Shown: positions 1-8,767, numbered from the stretch's first letter. The stretch: 64,000 bases of DNA from Streptomyces sp. ADI96-02 (GCF_003846185.1 NZ_ML123034.1:3646790-3710789), one strand, 5' to 3'. Numbers and translations: made by a program. Notes: a model not told the origin generated them from the sequence alone.

Positions 1-319
1 CGCCGGCCTCGATGGCGCGGGTGATGTCGGCGTCCGTGTCGTACGTGGTCAGGACGAGGACGTGGACGGCGTTCCCGGCCGCGATGCGGCGGGTGGCCTC
101 GACGCCGTCGATGCCCTCGCCCAGCTGGAGGTCCATCAGCACGACGTCCGGGCTGAGGCGGGTGGCGAGCACCACGGCTTCCTCGCCGCTGCCCGCCTCG
201 CCGACCACCTCGATGTCCGGTTCGCTGCCGAGGAGGGCGAGCAGGCCGGCGCGGACGACCGCGTGGTCGTCGCAGAGCAGGATGCGGACGGGGGCGGGAG
301 CCTGCGCGGCCTCGGTCAT
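1..319 (-). CDS. senR: NarL/LuxR-family response regulator (SenR-like), partial
   Basis: Receiver half of a two-component response regulator, cut by the left edge so that only about 106 N-terminal residues are visible. The acidic pair D17-D18 and the phospho-acceptor D63 (in VVLMDL) are present; the helix-turn-helix part lies outside the window. Its ATG overlaps the stop of the kinase gene in an ATGA, so the two are translationally coupled. The next gene encodes an HbpS-like protein, which makes this the regulator of an HbpS-SenS-SenR-type three-component system. In S. reticuli SenR controls hbpS and the furS-cpeB catalase-peroxidase operon. The symbol rests on gene context and family resemblance, not on a search. 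Confidence 0.8.
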   Translation of the reverse strand, partial: MTEAAQAPAPVRILLCDDHAVVRAGLLALLGSEPDIEVVGEAGSGEEAVVLATRLSPDVVLMDLQLGEGIDGVEATRRIAAGNAVHVLVLTTYDTDADITRAIEAG

Positions 320-1668
320 GCGGGTTCCTCCGGGCTGGTGTCGGCGGGGGCCGGGGCGGGGGAGGCCGGGGCGAGGGGGATCGAGGCGGAGAGCACGGTG
401 CCCTCGCCCGGCGCCGACTCGATCGTCAGGGTTCCGCCGAGCTGACGCGCCCGCGCCCGCATCGCCGGCAGGCCGTGGCCCCGTACGCCGTCCGCCGGGA
501 CGGGACCGCCCTCGGGCACGGTGAAGCCGCGGCCGTCGTCGCCGACGTCGAGGACGACCCGGTCGTCGAGGTGCGTCAGGGTCAGCGCGGCGGCCGTCGC
601 CCCCGCGTGCTCCCGTACGTTGGCCAGCGCCCCCTGGGCGATGCGCAGCAGGGCGGACTGCACCAGGACCGGCAGCGGGGACTGCGCCGCGCCCTCCACA
701 TGGCAGCGGACGGTCGTCGCGCCCTGCGTCTGAGCCGTCTCGCGGGCCGCGAGTGCGGACAGGGCCGCCTCCAGGCCGCCGCCCTCCGCGAGATCGGCCG
801 GGGCCAGGTCGTGGACGAAGCGGCGGGCCTCGGCGAGGTTGCGTTCGGCGATGCCGGTGGCCGTACGGACGTGGCGTCGGGCGGTGGCCGGGTCGGCGGT
901 CCAGGTGCGGTCGGCCGCCTGGAGCAGCATCTGCTGACTGGACAGGCCCTGGGCCAGGGTGTCGTGGATCTCCATGGAGAGCCGCTGCCGCTCGGCGAGG
1001 GTTCCCTCGCGCCGTTCGGTGGCGGCCAGTTCGCGCCGGGTGCGCAGCAGGTCGTCGATCAGCTCCCGCTGGCGGGCGGCCTGGCGCTGCATGTGGACGA
1101 AGGCGGTGGTCGCCACGGCCGCGACGGCGGGCGGGGCGAGCAGCAGGTTCGGGTCGAAGCCCGCGGCCAGGCGCAACTGCGCGGCCACGACGAACACGGT
1201 GAGCAGCGCGACGAGGACGAGAGCGGGCCGCGGCGGCAGGATGCGCAGCCCGGTGTAGAACAGCGGCACCGCGCACCACGCGAAGCTCGGCGCGAGGACG
1301 ACCAGCACCATCCAGACCGCCACGAGCCCCGCCAGCCAGGCCAGCCGGCGCGGCGTGGGCCGTGAGCCGAGCACGGGACCGAGGAGGTAGAGCCCGGCCA
1401 GGCCGATCGACAGGGCGATGATCCACGGCGTGCGGTCCTCGCCGGGGTGCCGCATGAGGAACCGGGCGAGCGAGGCGCCGAGCAGCAGGAAGAACGCGGC
1501 GTGCATGAGGAGCGCGAGCCAGCGGGCGTCGGCATCGGCGTTCGCGTTCGCGTCCGCGTCGGCTTCCGCGTGAGCGGGCGGCTCCGCGCGCCGGGCGGCG
1601 TACGGCTGCGCGCTCCCGTCCGCCCCGGTGCGGGCGCCCGGCTCCCGCGGACCGCTCCCGTGCTGCAC
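316..1668 (-). CDS. senS: sensor histidine kinase (SenS-like)
   Basis: Membrane sensor kinase of about 450 residues, HisKA_3/NarX-type. The N-terminal half has about five hydrophobic segments (roughly residues 50-220). Then come the H-box with EIHDTLAQGLS (phospho-acceptor His) and a GHKL ATPase domain with DDGRGF and RGHGLPAMRARA. I chose the GTG at 1668 because a GAGG lies just upstream and the frame further up looks non-coding. The residues before the first membrane segment are an Ala/Asp/Asn repeat encoded by hexanucleotide repeats. It is divergent from the haem-binding protein gene and coupled to the regulator gene. In the S. reticuli system the kinase reads the redox/haem state of extracellular HbpS. 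The start could lie nearer the first membrane segment. Confidence 0.8.
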   Translation of the reverse strand: MQHGSGPREPGARTGADGSAQPYAARRAEPPAHAEADADANANADADARWLALLMHAAFFLLLGASLARFLMRHPGEDRTPWIIALSIGLAGLYLLGPVLGSRPTPRRLAWLAGLVAVWMVLVVLAPSFAWCAVPLFYTGLRILPPRPALVLVALLTVFVVAAQLRLAAGFDPNLLLAPPAVAAVATTAFVHMQRQAARQRELIDDLLRTRRELAATERREGTLAERQRLSMEIHDTLAQGLSSQQMLLQAADRTWTADPATARRHVRTATGIAERNLAEARRFVHDLAPADLAEGGGLEAALSALAARETAQTQGATTVRCHVEGAAQSPLPVLVQSALLRIAQGALANVREHAGATAAALTLTHLDDRVVLDVGDDGRGFTVPEGGPVPADGVRGHGLPAMRARARQLGGTLTIESAPGEGTVLSASIPLAPASPAPAPADTSPEEPA

Positions 1669-1971
1669 CTCGTACCTCGCGTTCCGTTCCCTGTGGCGAC
1701 GCTCGCGGACCCGCGACGACCTGCACGTATCCGCGCGGACCCCTCCATCGTGAACCTCTCCGGTCCCGCCCGCATCAACCGATCGGCTGACGGGGCCGTC
1801 AGCCGACCCGGCCCCCGGACGCAGCCGGTACGCCGACCGTACGGGGCCGGATCCGCCGGGAGGATCGATGACAGAGCCGAACACCCGGAAGCGCACCGCC
1901 CGGAAGCGGAACATCCGCCGGCGGGACATCCGCAAGCGCACCGCCCGTATCGCACCACCAAGGAGCCCACC
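1669..1971. promoter_or_regulatory. divergent senS / hbpS control region
   Basis: 303 bp between the divergent kinase and haem-binding-protein genes. On the hbpS side there is a phased set of direct repeats: AAGCGCACCGCCCG at 1889-1902 and again at 1934-1947 (45 bp apart), with ACATCCG at 1911-1917 and 1926-1932 (15 bp apart) between them. This would suit co-operative binding by the NarL-type regulator. The hbpS ribosome binding site AAGGAG is at 1960-1965, 6 nt before its GTG. No clear -10/-35 pair was assigned. Confidence 0.5.
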
Positions 1972-2538
1972 GTGAAGAAGCTGTCGCCGCGTGCCCGTGC
2001 CGTGACCGGTGGCGTCGTCGTCGCCGCCCTCGGGGCCGGCGCCTTCGGCGCCATGTCCGCGAGCGCGTCCGCCCCGGCCGCCGGCCCGGCCGTAGTCCCG
2101 GCCGCCGCCAAGGCCGACGCGAACAACCGCGACCTCCAGCAGACCACCCACCTCACCGCCGCCGCCGCGACCAAGGCCGCGCAGGCCGCCCTGGACGCCG
2201 CGAGGAAGGAGAACCAGCGCGTCTCCGTCGCGGTCGTCGACCGCAGCGGCAACACGCTCGTCACGCTCCGCGGCGACGGCGCCGGCCCGCAGTCCCCCGA
2301 GTCGGCCGTCGAGAAGGCGTACACCGCCGTCTCCTGGAACGCGCCCACGTCCGAACTGGTCAAGCGCCTGGAGCAGGCCCCGAACCTGAAGGACATCCCC
2401 GGCACGCTGTTCCTCGCCGGCGGAGCCCCGGTCCAGGTCAAGGGCGCGCCGGTGGCGGGCATCGGCGTGGCCGGCGCACCCGGCGGCGACCTCGACGAGA
2501 AGTTCGCCCGGGCCGGTGTCGCGGCCCTCGCCCGGTAG
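1972..2538 (+). CDS. hbpS: secreted haem-binding protein, HbpS/GlcG family
   Basis: Exported protein of 188 residues. The signal peptide covers about residues 1-33 (basic MKKLSPRARA start, hydrophobic core, Ala-X-Ala end). The rest is the GlcG/HbpS fold (Pfam family formerly DUF336), recognisable from VSVAVVDRSGNTLVTLRGD, the KAYTAVSW region and the C-terminal VAGIGVAGAPGGDLDEKFARAG. In S. reticuli HbpS is an octameric extracellular protein that binds haem and iron and modulates SenS. The neighbouring divergent senS-senR pair makes the same role likely here. There is no classical twin-arginine pair in this signal peptide, so a Tat route is not evident. The start is fixed by AAGGAG 6 nt upstream. 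Confidence 0.88.
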   Translation: MKKLSPRARAVTGGVVVAALGAGAFGAMSASASAPAAGPAVVPAAAKADANNRDLQQTTHLTAAAATKAAQAALDAARKENQRVSVAVVDRSGNTLVTLRGDGAGPQSPESAVEKAYTAVSWNAPTSELVKRLEQAPNLKDIPGTLFLAGGAPVQVKGAPVAGIGVAGAPGGDLDEKFARAGVAALAR

Positions 2539-2608
2539 TGGGGCAGTCCCCCGCACGCAGTACGCGCAGTGCTTGAAGTACGCGCACAACGCGCAGAACG
2601 GAGCAACC

Positions 2609-3205
2609 ATGAACGTCCTCGATCACGATCTGCTCACCGCCGCCCGTACCGGCGACGCCGAGGGGGTGCGGGCCGCCGTCGAGGGCGGTGCGCGGGTCGA
2701 CGCCCGCGACGGGGAACGGCGCACCGCGCTGCTCCTCGCCGTCGGCGGCGACCACGTGGAGGCGGCCCGGCTGCTGGTGGCGGCCGGCGCCGACCCCGAC
2801 GCCCAGGACCTCCGCGAGGAGAGCCCGTGGCTGGCCACCGGGGTCACCGGCAGCGTCGCGATGCTGCACGTCCTGCTGCCGGCCGGACCGGACCTGACCC
2901 TGCGCAACCGGTTCGGCGGCGTCTCCCTGATCCCCGCCGCCGAGCGCGGCCACGTCGCGTACGTACGGGAGGCGCTGCGGGTCACCGACATCGACGTCGA
3001 CCACGTCAACCGGCTCGGCTGGACCGCCCTGCTGGAGGCGGTGATCCTCGGCGCCGGCGGCCGGGCGCACCAGGAGGTCGTGGCGGCCCTGTTGGCGGCC
3101 GGCGCGACGCCGGGGTTGGCCGACGGCGACGGGGTCACGGCCCTGGCCCACGCCGAACGGCGCGGCTTCGCCGAACTCGCCGCGCTGCTGCGGGACGCCG
3201 CGTGA
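2609..3205 (+). CDS. ankyrin-repeat protein
   Basis: Cytoplasmic protein of 198 residues made of ankyrin-type repeats. Typical helices are LLTAARTGDAEGVRAAVEGG, TALLLAVGGDHVEAARLLVAAGADPDAQD and WTALLEAVILG...HQEVVAALLAAGATPGLAD; a central repeat (LIPAAERGHVAYVREAL) is degenerate. Such proteins bind other proteins, but no partner can be named. The ATG at 2609 has GGAG about 5 nt upstream. The stop overlaps the GTG of the next gene (GTGA), so the two are translationally coupled and the propeller lipoprotein may be functionally linked. Confidence 0.85.
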   Translation: MNVLDHDLLTAARTGDAEGVRAAVEGGARVDARDGERRTALLLAVGGDHVEAARLLVAAGADPDAQDLREESPWLATGVTGSVAMLHVLLPAGPDLTLRNRFGGVSLIPAAERGHVAYVREALRVTDIDVDHVNRLGWTALLEAVILGAGGRAHQEVVAALLAAGATPGLADGDGVTALAHAERRGFAELAALLRDAA

Positions 3206-4395
3206 ACGCGGTGCGCGGTCGCCGCGCCCGCAACGCCCGCCGCGCCCGCAACGCCCGCCGCCTCACGCTCGGTCTCGTCGCCGCGGCGGTGCTCGCCGGG
3301 TGCGCCGCCGCGACGGTGCCTGACTCCTCCGGGGCTGCGCGGGAACCCGCCGCCACGGGCACGGCGAAGCCCGACCCGAAGGACGCCCCCCGGGGCCGTA
3401 CCCCCGAGGGCACCCTGCTCGTCGCCGACTTCGGGGCCGACACCGTCACCTTCGTCGACCCGGGGAGGAACGGCTCCGGCACCGGCGGGCAGCCCCTGGC
3501 CTCCGTGCGGGTCGGCACCGCGCCGTACGGCCTGGTCGTCGGGGAGGACGGGCGGGCCTGGGTCGCGACCGCCGAGGGCGTCGCCGTCGTCGACACGGCC
3601 CGGCGCACCCGGCTCGCCCTCATCCCGTACGAGACGGAGAGCGGACCGGCGACCACCGGCGAGTACCGGGGCGGCGGCATGGGCATCGCCCTGGCGCCCG
3701 ACGGGCGCCACGTCTACGTCGGCGTCAACGTGCCCGGCGGCGACGGCACGGTCGAGGTCATCGACACCGCGACCCGCGAGGTCACCGGCACCGCGCCGGT
3801 CGGCCGCCGGCCGTTCGACGTGGACGTCTCGCCGGACGGAGACGAGGTGTACGCCACCGACCACGACTCGTTCGACGTGACGGCGGTGGACGCCGGGACG
3901 CTGAAGACGCGCCGCATGGAGGTCGCCCCGTACGGTACCGAGGGCGGGCTCGGCTCCTGGCTGAAGCCGCACTACGCCGCCGTGCGGCCCGAGGACGGCA
4001 GGCTGCTGCTGCCGTTCGAGGGCGAGCGGCTGGCCGTGCTGGACCCGCGCACCGGGAAGGTGGAGATCGAGCGGATGACCGCGAACACCCACCAGCACGG
4101 TGCGGCCCTCACCCCCGACGGCACCCTCCTCGCCGTCGGCACCGGCCCCATCGGCACGGACGACGAGGACGCCTCGCTCACCGTCCGCAGCCCCGACGGC
4201 GAGGAGCGGGTGGTGCCGCTCCAGGGCCCGCACGAGGACGTCACCGTGTCGTCCGACGGCCGGTGGGCGTACGTCACGGGCGGGTTCACCCGTGACGGCT
4301 ACTGGAACGGGATCACCGTCGTCGACCTCGAAGGGGACGCGGATCCGGTCCGGTTCCAGGCGGGCAGCCGCCCGCTGGGCATCGCCGTCCTCTGA
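3202..4395 (+). CDS. YncE-like beta-propeller lipoprotein
   Basis: Predicted lipoprotein of 397 residues. It has an Arg-rich start, a hydrophobic segment and lipobox LAGC with the modified Cys at residue 34, so it should be anchored outside the membrane. The mature part has repeated blades of the YncE/YVTN type (YGLVVGEDGRAWVAT, GIALAPDGRHVYVGVN, FDVDVSPDGDEVYATD, AALTPDGTLLAVG, VTVSSDGRWAYVTG), consistent with a beta-propeller of unknown ligand. The GTG overlaps the ankyrin stop. The Arg-rich start is encoded by a perfect 18-bp tandem duplication (3223-3258, repeating RARNAR), so the exact N terminus may vary among strains. Confidence 0.82.
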   Translation: MNAVRGRRARNARRARNARRLTLGLVAAAVLAGCAAATVPDSSGAAREPAATGTAKPDPKDAPRGRTPEGTLLVADFGADTVTFVDPGRNGSGTGGQPLASVRVGTAPYGLVVGEDGRAWVATAEGVAVVDTARRTRLALIPYETESGPATTGEYRGGGMGIALAPDGRHVYVGVNVPGGDGTVEVIDTATREVTGTAPVGRRPFDVDVSPDGDEVYATDHDSFDVTAVDAGTLKTRRMEVAPYGTEGGLGSWLKPHYAAVRPEDGRLLLPFEGERLAVLDPRTGKVEIERMTANTHQHGAALTPDGTLLAVGTGPIGTDDEDASLTVRSPDGEERVVPLQGPHEDVTVSSDGRWAYVTGGFTRDGYWNGITVVDLEGDADPVRFQAGSRPLGIAVL

Positions 4396-4549
4396 CCGGC
4401 AGTCCGGCAGGTCCGGCAGGGCCGGCAGGTCCGGCAGGTCCGGGCGGTCCGGGCGGTCCCGACGGCCTCGGCCCGTCGGCCGCCCGCCGCCGGTCCGGGG
4501 AGGTCCGCCGGTCCGGGGAGGTCCGCCGGCACCGCCTACGATCGACGGT
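4396..4549. repeat. GC-rich degenerate repeats with an 18-bp perfect tandem
   Basis: The spacer between the lipoprotein and M1 peptidase genes is built from about 9-bp GGTCCGGCA-like units (4400-4460), followed by two exact head-to-tail copies of CCGGTCCGGGGAGGTCCG at 4490-4507 and 4508-4525. No promoter could be picked out with confidence. Confidence 0.75.
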
Positions 4550-5959
4550 GTGCACCACCCGAGCCCGGCCCGCCGCCGTACCGCCTCCGCCGCCGCCCTG
4601 CTGACCTCCCTCGCCGTCCTCGGCACGGGCTGCACGGGCGGCGTCGAGGGCGTTCCGGGCGCGGCCGGAGCGCGCGACCCGTACTTCCCGAAGCTGGGCA
4701 ACGGCGGCTACGACGTCACGCACTACGCCCTCTCGCTCGACGTCGACCCGGACGCCGGACGGCTGCGCGGCACGGCCCGGATCACCGCCCGCGCCGACCA
4801 GGACCTGAGCGCCTTCCGCCTCGACCTGGCCGGGCTCGACGTGGAGAGCGCCACCGTCGAGGGCCGACCGGCCGCGGTGAACCGGGCGGGCCGGGAGCTG
4901 ACGCTGCGCCCGGACGCCGGGGTCGAGGACCGGCTGCGCGAGGGCGCCACGTTCACCGCGACCGTGCGCTACTCCGGCTCCCCGCAGACCCTGACGGACG
5001 CCGACGGCAGCGAGGAGGGCTGGCTGAGGACGGCGGACGGCTCGGTGGCCCTCGGCGAACCGGTGGGCTCCATGGCCTGGTTCCCCGGCAACCACCACCC
5101 GAGCGACAAGGCCGTCTACGACGTGCGCGTCACCGTGCCCGAGGGGCTGACGGCCGTCTCCAACGGGGAGCTGGTGGACCGGCGCACCGTCGACGGCCGC
5201 ACCGCGTTCCGGTGGCGGACCGCCGAGCCGATGGCGAGCTACCTGGCGACCGTGGCCGTCGGCCGGTTCCGTACGGCCGAGTCGGTGACGCCGGACGGCA
5301 TCCGCGTGCTGAGCGCCGTCGACCCGGAGTCGGCGAAGGGCAGCAAGGCCGTACTGGACCGGATTCCGGCGGTGCTGAGGTGGGCGGCGCGGAAGTTCGG
5401 CCCGTACCCGTTCCGCTCCGCCGGAGCGATCGTGGAGCGGCGCGGCGACTCCGCGTACGCGCTGGAGACCCAGAACCGGCCGCTCTTCCCCGGTCCGCCC
5501 GACACCGGCCTCCTGGTGCACGAGCTGGCCCACCAGTGGTTCGGCAACTCCGTCACCCCGGCCACCTGGCAGGACATGTGGCTCAACGAGGGCTTCGCGA
5601 CGTACGCGGAGTGGCTGTGGGCCGCCGAGCACGACGGCGTCCCGGTGCGGGAGAGCTTCGAGGAGGCGTACGCGGACGATGCGAACTGGGCGTTCCCGCC
5701 CGCCGATCCGCCGTCCGCCGCCGATATCTCCGAGCCGCCGGTGTACGGGCGCGGGGCGATGGTGATCCACCGCGTCCGGCTGGCCGTGGACGACGACGCG
5801 GCGTTCTTCGCCCTGGTCGCCGGGTGGACGAAGGCCCACCGCCACGGCAACGCCTCGACGGACGACTTCGTCGCGTACGTGGAGGAGGAGACCGGCCGGG
5901 ACCTCACCGCGCTGTGGGACTCCTGGCTGTACGGCGGGAGCCGGCCGCCCGAGGGCTGA
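4550..5959 (+). CDS. M1-family zinc metallopeptidase, exported lipoprotein
   Basis: Aminopeptidase-N-like enzyme of 469 residues. An N-terminal signal with a Cys at the end of GTGC suggests a lipoprotein. The M1 beta-domain (YDVTHYALSLDVDP onward) is followed by the catalytic site HELAHQWFGN and the third zinc ligand Glu in WLNEGFATYAEW, 18 residues later. The C-terminal helical domain is short, as in the smaller actinobacterial M1 enzymes. It should remove N-terminal residues from extracellular peptides. The exopeptidase GAMEN motif is not obvious (ALETQNRPL occupies its place, as in related secreted forms). It is convergent with a secreted M4 protease gene, forming a small extracellular proteolysis group. 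Confidence 0.88.
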   Translation: MHHPSPARRRTASAAALLTSLAVLGTGCTGGVEGVPGAAGARDPYFPKLGNGGYDVTHYALSLDVDPDAGRLRGTARITARADQDLSAFRLDLAGLDVESATVEGRPAAVNRAGRELTLRPDAGVEDRLREGATFTATVRYSGSPQTLTDADGSEEGWLRTADGSVALGEPVGSMAWFPGNHHPSDKAVYDVRVTVPEGLTAVSNGELVDRRTVDGRTAFRWRTAEPMASYLATVAVGRFRTAESVTPDGIRVLSAVDPESAKGSKAVLDRIPAVLRWAARKFGPYPFRSAGAIVERRGDSAYALETQNRPLFPGPPDTGLLVHELAHQWFGNSVTPATWQDMWLNEGFATYAEWLWAAEHDGVPVRESFEEAYADDANWAFPPADPPSAADISEPPVYGRGAMVIHRVRLAVDDDAAFFALVAGWTKAHRHGNASTDDFVAYVEEETGRDLTALWDSWLYGGSRPPEG

Positions 5960-6096
5960 CCGGCTCCCGTTCCCGCTACCGTGTCCCGCTGCCGTGTCCC
6001 GCTTCCGCTTCCGCCTCTGCTTCCGCTCCCCCGCGCGTTCGCGGCCGGCGTTCCGTCTCCGGTGTGCCGGTGTGCCGGTGTGCCGAGCGTCGTGCG
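5960..6096. repeat. simple-sequence spacer between convergent protease genes
   Basis: 137 bp of pyrimidine-rich 6-12 bp repeats (CCGCTTCCG and GTGTCCCGCT types) ending in CCGGTGTG repeated three times near 6060-6081. It lies between two convergent stops. No clean terminator stem was found. Confidence 0.6.
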
Positions 6097-7692
6097 CTAC
6101 TTCACGTTGACCCCGGTCCAGGTGGCCGAGACCGCCTTCAGCTCGGCGCTGTCCGCGCCGAACAGGTCGGTGGCCGCCTTCTCGGTCGCCACGCGGGCGC
6201 CCGCGTAGTCGGTGGTGGAGGTCATGTAGACGGAGAGCGCCTTGTACCAGATCTGGTACGCCTTCTCGCGGCCGATGCCGGTGAGCTCGGAGCCGTCGGA
6301 GGTCGCCGAGTCGTAGTCGACGCCGTTGACGGTCTTCTTTCCGCTGCCCTCGGCGAGCAGGTAGAAGAAGTGGTTGGCGACGCCGGAGGAGTGGTGGACG
6401 TCGAGGTCGCCGAGCTTCTCGTCCCAGAAGTCCGCCGAGCTGCCGTCCTTGCTGGGCTTGTCCATGTAGCGCAGCGGGGTGCCGTCGCCGTTGATGTCGA
6501 TCTTCTCGCCGATGAGGTAGTCGCCGGCGTCCGTGGTGTTGTCGGCGAAGAACTCCACCGAGGTGCCGAGGATGTCGCTGGTCGCCTCGTTGAGCCCGCC
6601 GGACTCGCCGGCGTAGTCCAGCTTGGCCGTGGCCGAGGTGAGGCCGTGCGTCATCTCGTGGCCCGCGACGTCGATGGCGGTCAGCGCGCTCTTGTTGTCC
6701 GCGCCGTCCCCGTACGTCATGCAGAAGCAGCTGTCGTCCCAGAACGCGTTCACGTAGGCGTCGCCGTAGTGGACCCGGGAGTACGCGGCCTTGCCGTCGC
6801 CCGCGATGCCGTCGCGGCCGAGGGCGGTCTTGTAGAAGTCCCAGGTCTTCGCGGCGCCGTAGTGCGCGTCGACGGCGGCGGTCTGCCGGTCGTCGCCCGC
6901 GCCGTTGCCCCAGGTGTCGTCGGCGTCCGTGATCAGGTCGCCGGTGCCGGAGGTGCCCTGCTTCAGGTCGTACGTCTTGTGGCCGCCGCGGTCGCCGTCG
7001 GTCAGCTCGAAGCCCGAGCCGCCCTTGGCGGTGGTCAGCTCGACCTCGCCGCTGTACTGGCTGTTGCCGACGCCGGTCTCCACCGCCTCGTAGCGGTGCA
7101 GCTTCTTGCCCGTGGCGGCGTCGGTGATGGTGTGGACGCGGCTGGGCGTGCCGTCCTTCCGCACGCCGGAGGCGACCGACTCGAAGGCGAGGACGGGCTT
7201 GCCGCCGCCCGCCCAGATCACCTTGCGGGCGCCGGCCGCGCTCTTCAGCTCCGGCGTGGTCGAGGGCACGGATATCTCGGCCTTCGTCGCCTTGTCCACG
7301 CCCGTGAGGTCGCCGTCGGCGGCGGTGTGCGTGACCAGGTCGCCGCCGAGGACGGGCAGTCCGTCGTAGGTGCGCTCGTAGCGGGTGTGCACCGCGCCCC
7401 GGGCGTCCTTGATCACGTCGCGGACGATCAGCTTCTCCCGGCCGCCGAGGCCGAGGGCCTTCGCCGCCGAAGCGGTTCGCGTCTGTGCCGACTTGATCGC
7501 GGCGGTGCGCTGTGCGGAGGGGTTCACGCCGAGCGCCGCGGCCGTGGAGGCGGCGGGGGCGGGCGTGGAGGGGTCGGCTGCGGGGGCGGCGACGGCCGCT
7601 CCCGCCTGGAGGCCGGCGACCACCATCGCGGCGGTGGCGGCGAGTGCCGCGAGCCGGCGGGTGGTGCGGTGGGGGGTGGTGTGGAGGTTCAT
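6097..7692 (-). CDS. secreted M4 (thermolysin-type) neutral metalloprotease
   Basis: Pre-pro-enzyme of 531 residues. The signal peptide is about residues 1-37, followed by FTP/PepSY propeptide regions and the peptidase_M4 catalytic and C-terminal domains. Zinc site: HEMTH in VAGHEMTHGLTSATA, with the third ligand Glu in GGLNEATSDILG; the domain also carries DVHHSSGVANHFFYLLAEG. It would degrade extracellular protein after removal of the propeptide. The ATG at 7692 is chosen over a longer frame because GGAG sits about 8 nt upstream and the signal peptide begins there. Four codons further upstream in frame lack a ribosome binding site. Confidence 0.93.
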   Translation of the reverse strand: MNLHTTPHRTTRRLAALAATAAMVVAGLQAGAAVAAPAADPSTPAPAASTAAALGVNPSAQRTAAIKSAQTRTASAAKALGLGGREKLIVRDVIKDARGAVHTRYERTYDGLPVLGGDLVTHTAADGDLTGVDKATKAEISVPSTTPELKSAAGARKVIWAGGGKPVLAFESVASGVRKDGTPSRVHTITDAATGKKLHRYEAVETGVGNSQYSGEVELTTAKGGSGFELTDGDRGGHKTYDLKQGTSGTGDLITDADDTWGNGAGDDRQTAAVDAHYGAAKTWDFYKTALGRDGIAGDGKAAYSRVHYGDAYVNAFWDDSCFCMTYGDGADNKSALTAIDVAGHEMTHGLTSATAKLDYAGESGGLNEATSDILGTSVEFFADNTTDAGDYLIGEKIDINGDGTPLRYMDKPSKDGSSADFWDEKLGDLDVHHSSGVANHFFYLLAEGSGKKTVNGVDYDSATSDGSELTGIGREKAYQIWYKALSVYMTSTTDYAGARVATEKAATDLFGADSAELKAVSATWTGVNVK

Positions 7693-7934
7693 TCGTCTTC
7701 TCCGTCGGTCGTCCTGTGGGGGGACTACGAGCGGAGAGCGTGCCACCGAATGACGGGTGTTGACGGGGTCGCGACAATTGCCTCACAAGTTTTTGACCAG
7801 CTCTTGTACGACTGGGGCCGCTTTCTGTCCGCTATTCGGTGAACTGGTGTGATTGGCGAACAGGACGGCGGCGACGGCGGCGATATGACGGGGCGTGGCA
7901 TGCGGGAGCCCCGGGCCGACGGGCGTGGCACGCC
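7693..7934. promoter_or_regulatory. upstream region of the M4 protease gene
   Basis: Contains a relatively AT-rich stretch at about 7745-7850, unlike its surroundings, which is the likely protease promoter region on the minus strand. It also contains GGGCGTGGCA twice (about 7883-7892 and 7921-7930). No promoter hexamers are assigned. Confidence 0.4.
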
Positions 7935-7968
7935 GGAGCCCCCGGCCGCCGACGCGACCGGGGGCTCC
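7935..7968 (-). terminator. intrinsic-type terminator after the TerD gene
   Basis: Perfect 11-bp stem GGAGCCCCCGG / CCGGGGGCTCC (7935-7945 with 7958-7968) and a 12-nt loop, just beyond the TerD stop. There is no U-tract, as is usual in Streptomyces. Confidence 0.8.
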
Positions 7969-7984
7969 GACAGGAGGGCTCGGG

Positions 7985-8560
7985 TCAGAGGTTGACGCCG
8001 AAGTCCTGGGCGATGCCGCGCAGGCCCGAGGCGTAGCCCTGGCCGACCGCGCGGAACTTCCACTCGGCGCCGTTGCGGTAGAGCTCGCCGAAGACCATGG
8101 CGGTCTCGGTGGCGGCGTCCTCGCTCAGGTCGTAGCGGGCGATCTCGCCGCCGCCGGCCTGGTTGAGGATGCGGATGAACGCGTTGCGGACCTGGCCGAA
8201 GTTCTGGCTGCGGGCCTCGGCGTCGTAGATGGAGACCGGGAAGACGATCTTGTCGACGTCGGCCGGCAGACCCGCCAGGTTGACGTTGATCTGCTCGTCG
8301 TCGCCCTCGCCCTCACCCGTGACGTTGTCACCGGTGTGCACGATGGTCTGGTCCGGCGTCGACTTGTTGTTGAAGAAGACGAAGTGGCCGTCGGAGACGA
8401 CCTTGCCCGCCGCGGTGACCGCGATCGCCGAGGCGTCGAGGTCGAAGTCGGTGCCGGTGGTGGTGCGGACGTCCCAGCCGAGGCCGACCGTGACGGCGGT
8501 CAGGCCCGGGGCCTCCTTGGTGAGCGAGACGTTGCCGCCCTTGGACAGGCTTACTGCCAT
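7985..8560 (-). CDS. terD: TerD-family calcium-binding stress protein
   Basis: 191 residues, full length for the family. It begins [20 protein letters not shown] and keeps the TerD calcium-binding pattern ([21 protein letters not shown]) and the [25 protein letters not shown] core. TerD proteins are linked to tellurite and oxidative-stress tolerance and, in Streptomyces, to growth and differentiation; several paralogues are usual per genome. The ATG at 8560 is preceded by AGGAAAGGGA. It is monocistronic, with a terminator directly downstream. The paralogue number cannot be told from sequence alone. Confidence 0.92.
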   Translation of the reverse strand: MAVSLSKGGNVSLTKEAPGLTAVTVGLGWDVRTTTGTDFDLDASAIAVTAAGKVVSDGHFVFFNNKSTPDQTIVHTGDNVTGEGEGDDEQINVNLAGLPADVDKIVFPVSIYDAEARSQNFGQVRNAFIRILNQAGGGEIARYDLSEDAATETAMVFGELYRNGAEWKFRAVGQGYASGLRGIAQDFGVNL

Positions 8561-8767
8561 GGGAAGTCCCTTTCCTCGTCGTGTGCGGGATTTCGTGCTG
8601 TTCACGAAAGCTACCGTCACCCGTCCTAACGCAAGGAGCAGACCACGAGGTTCCTGGTTCTTTACTTTGTTTGCCGAACCTCCGGGCTGGCGGCCCGCAC
8701 GGCTGTGCGGGAACGAATCACGCGACCGGGCAAAAGAAGGTGACGAACGCGGTGCGCGGCAGGGACC

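Noticed and set aside
4313..7786. Minus-strand open frame of 1157 codons across two protease genes
   Set aside because: Frame shadow: it is Arg/Gly/Pro-rich without domains, while the opposite or offset frames carry clean M1 and M4 metallopeptidase motifs.
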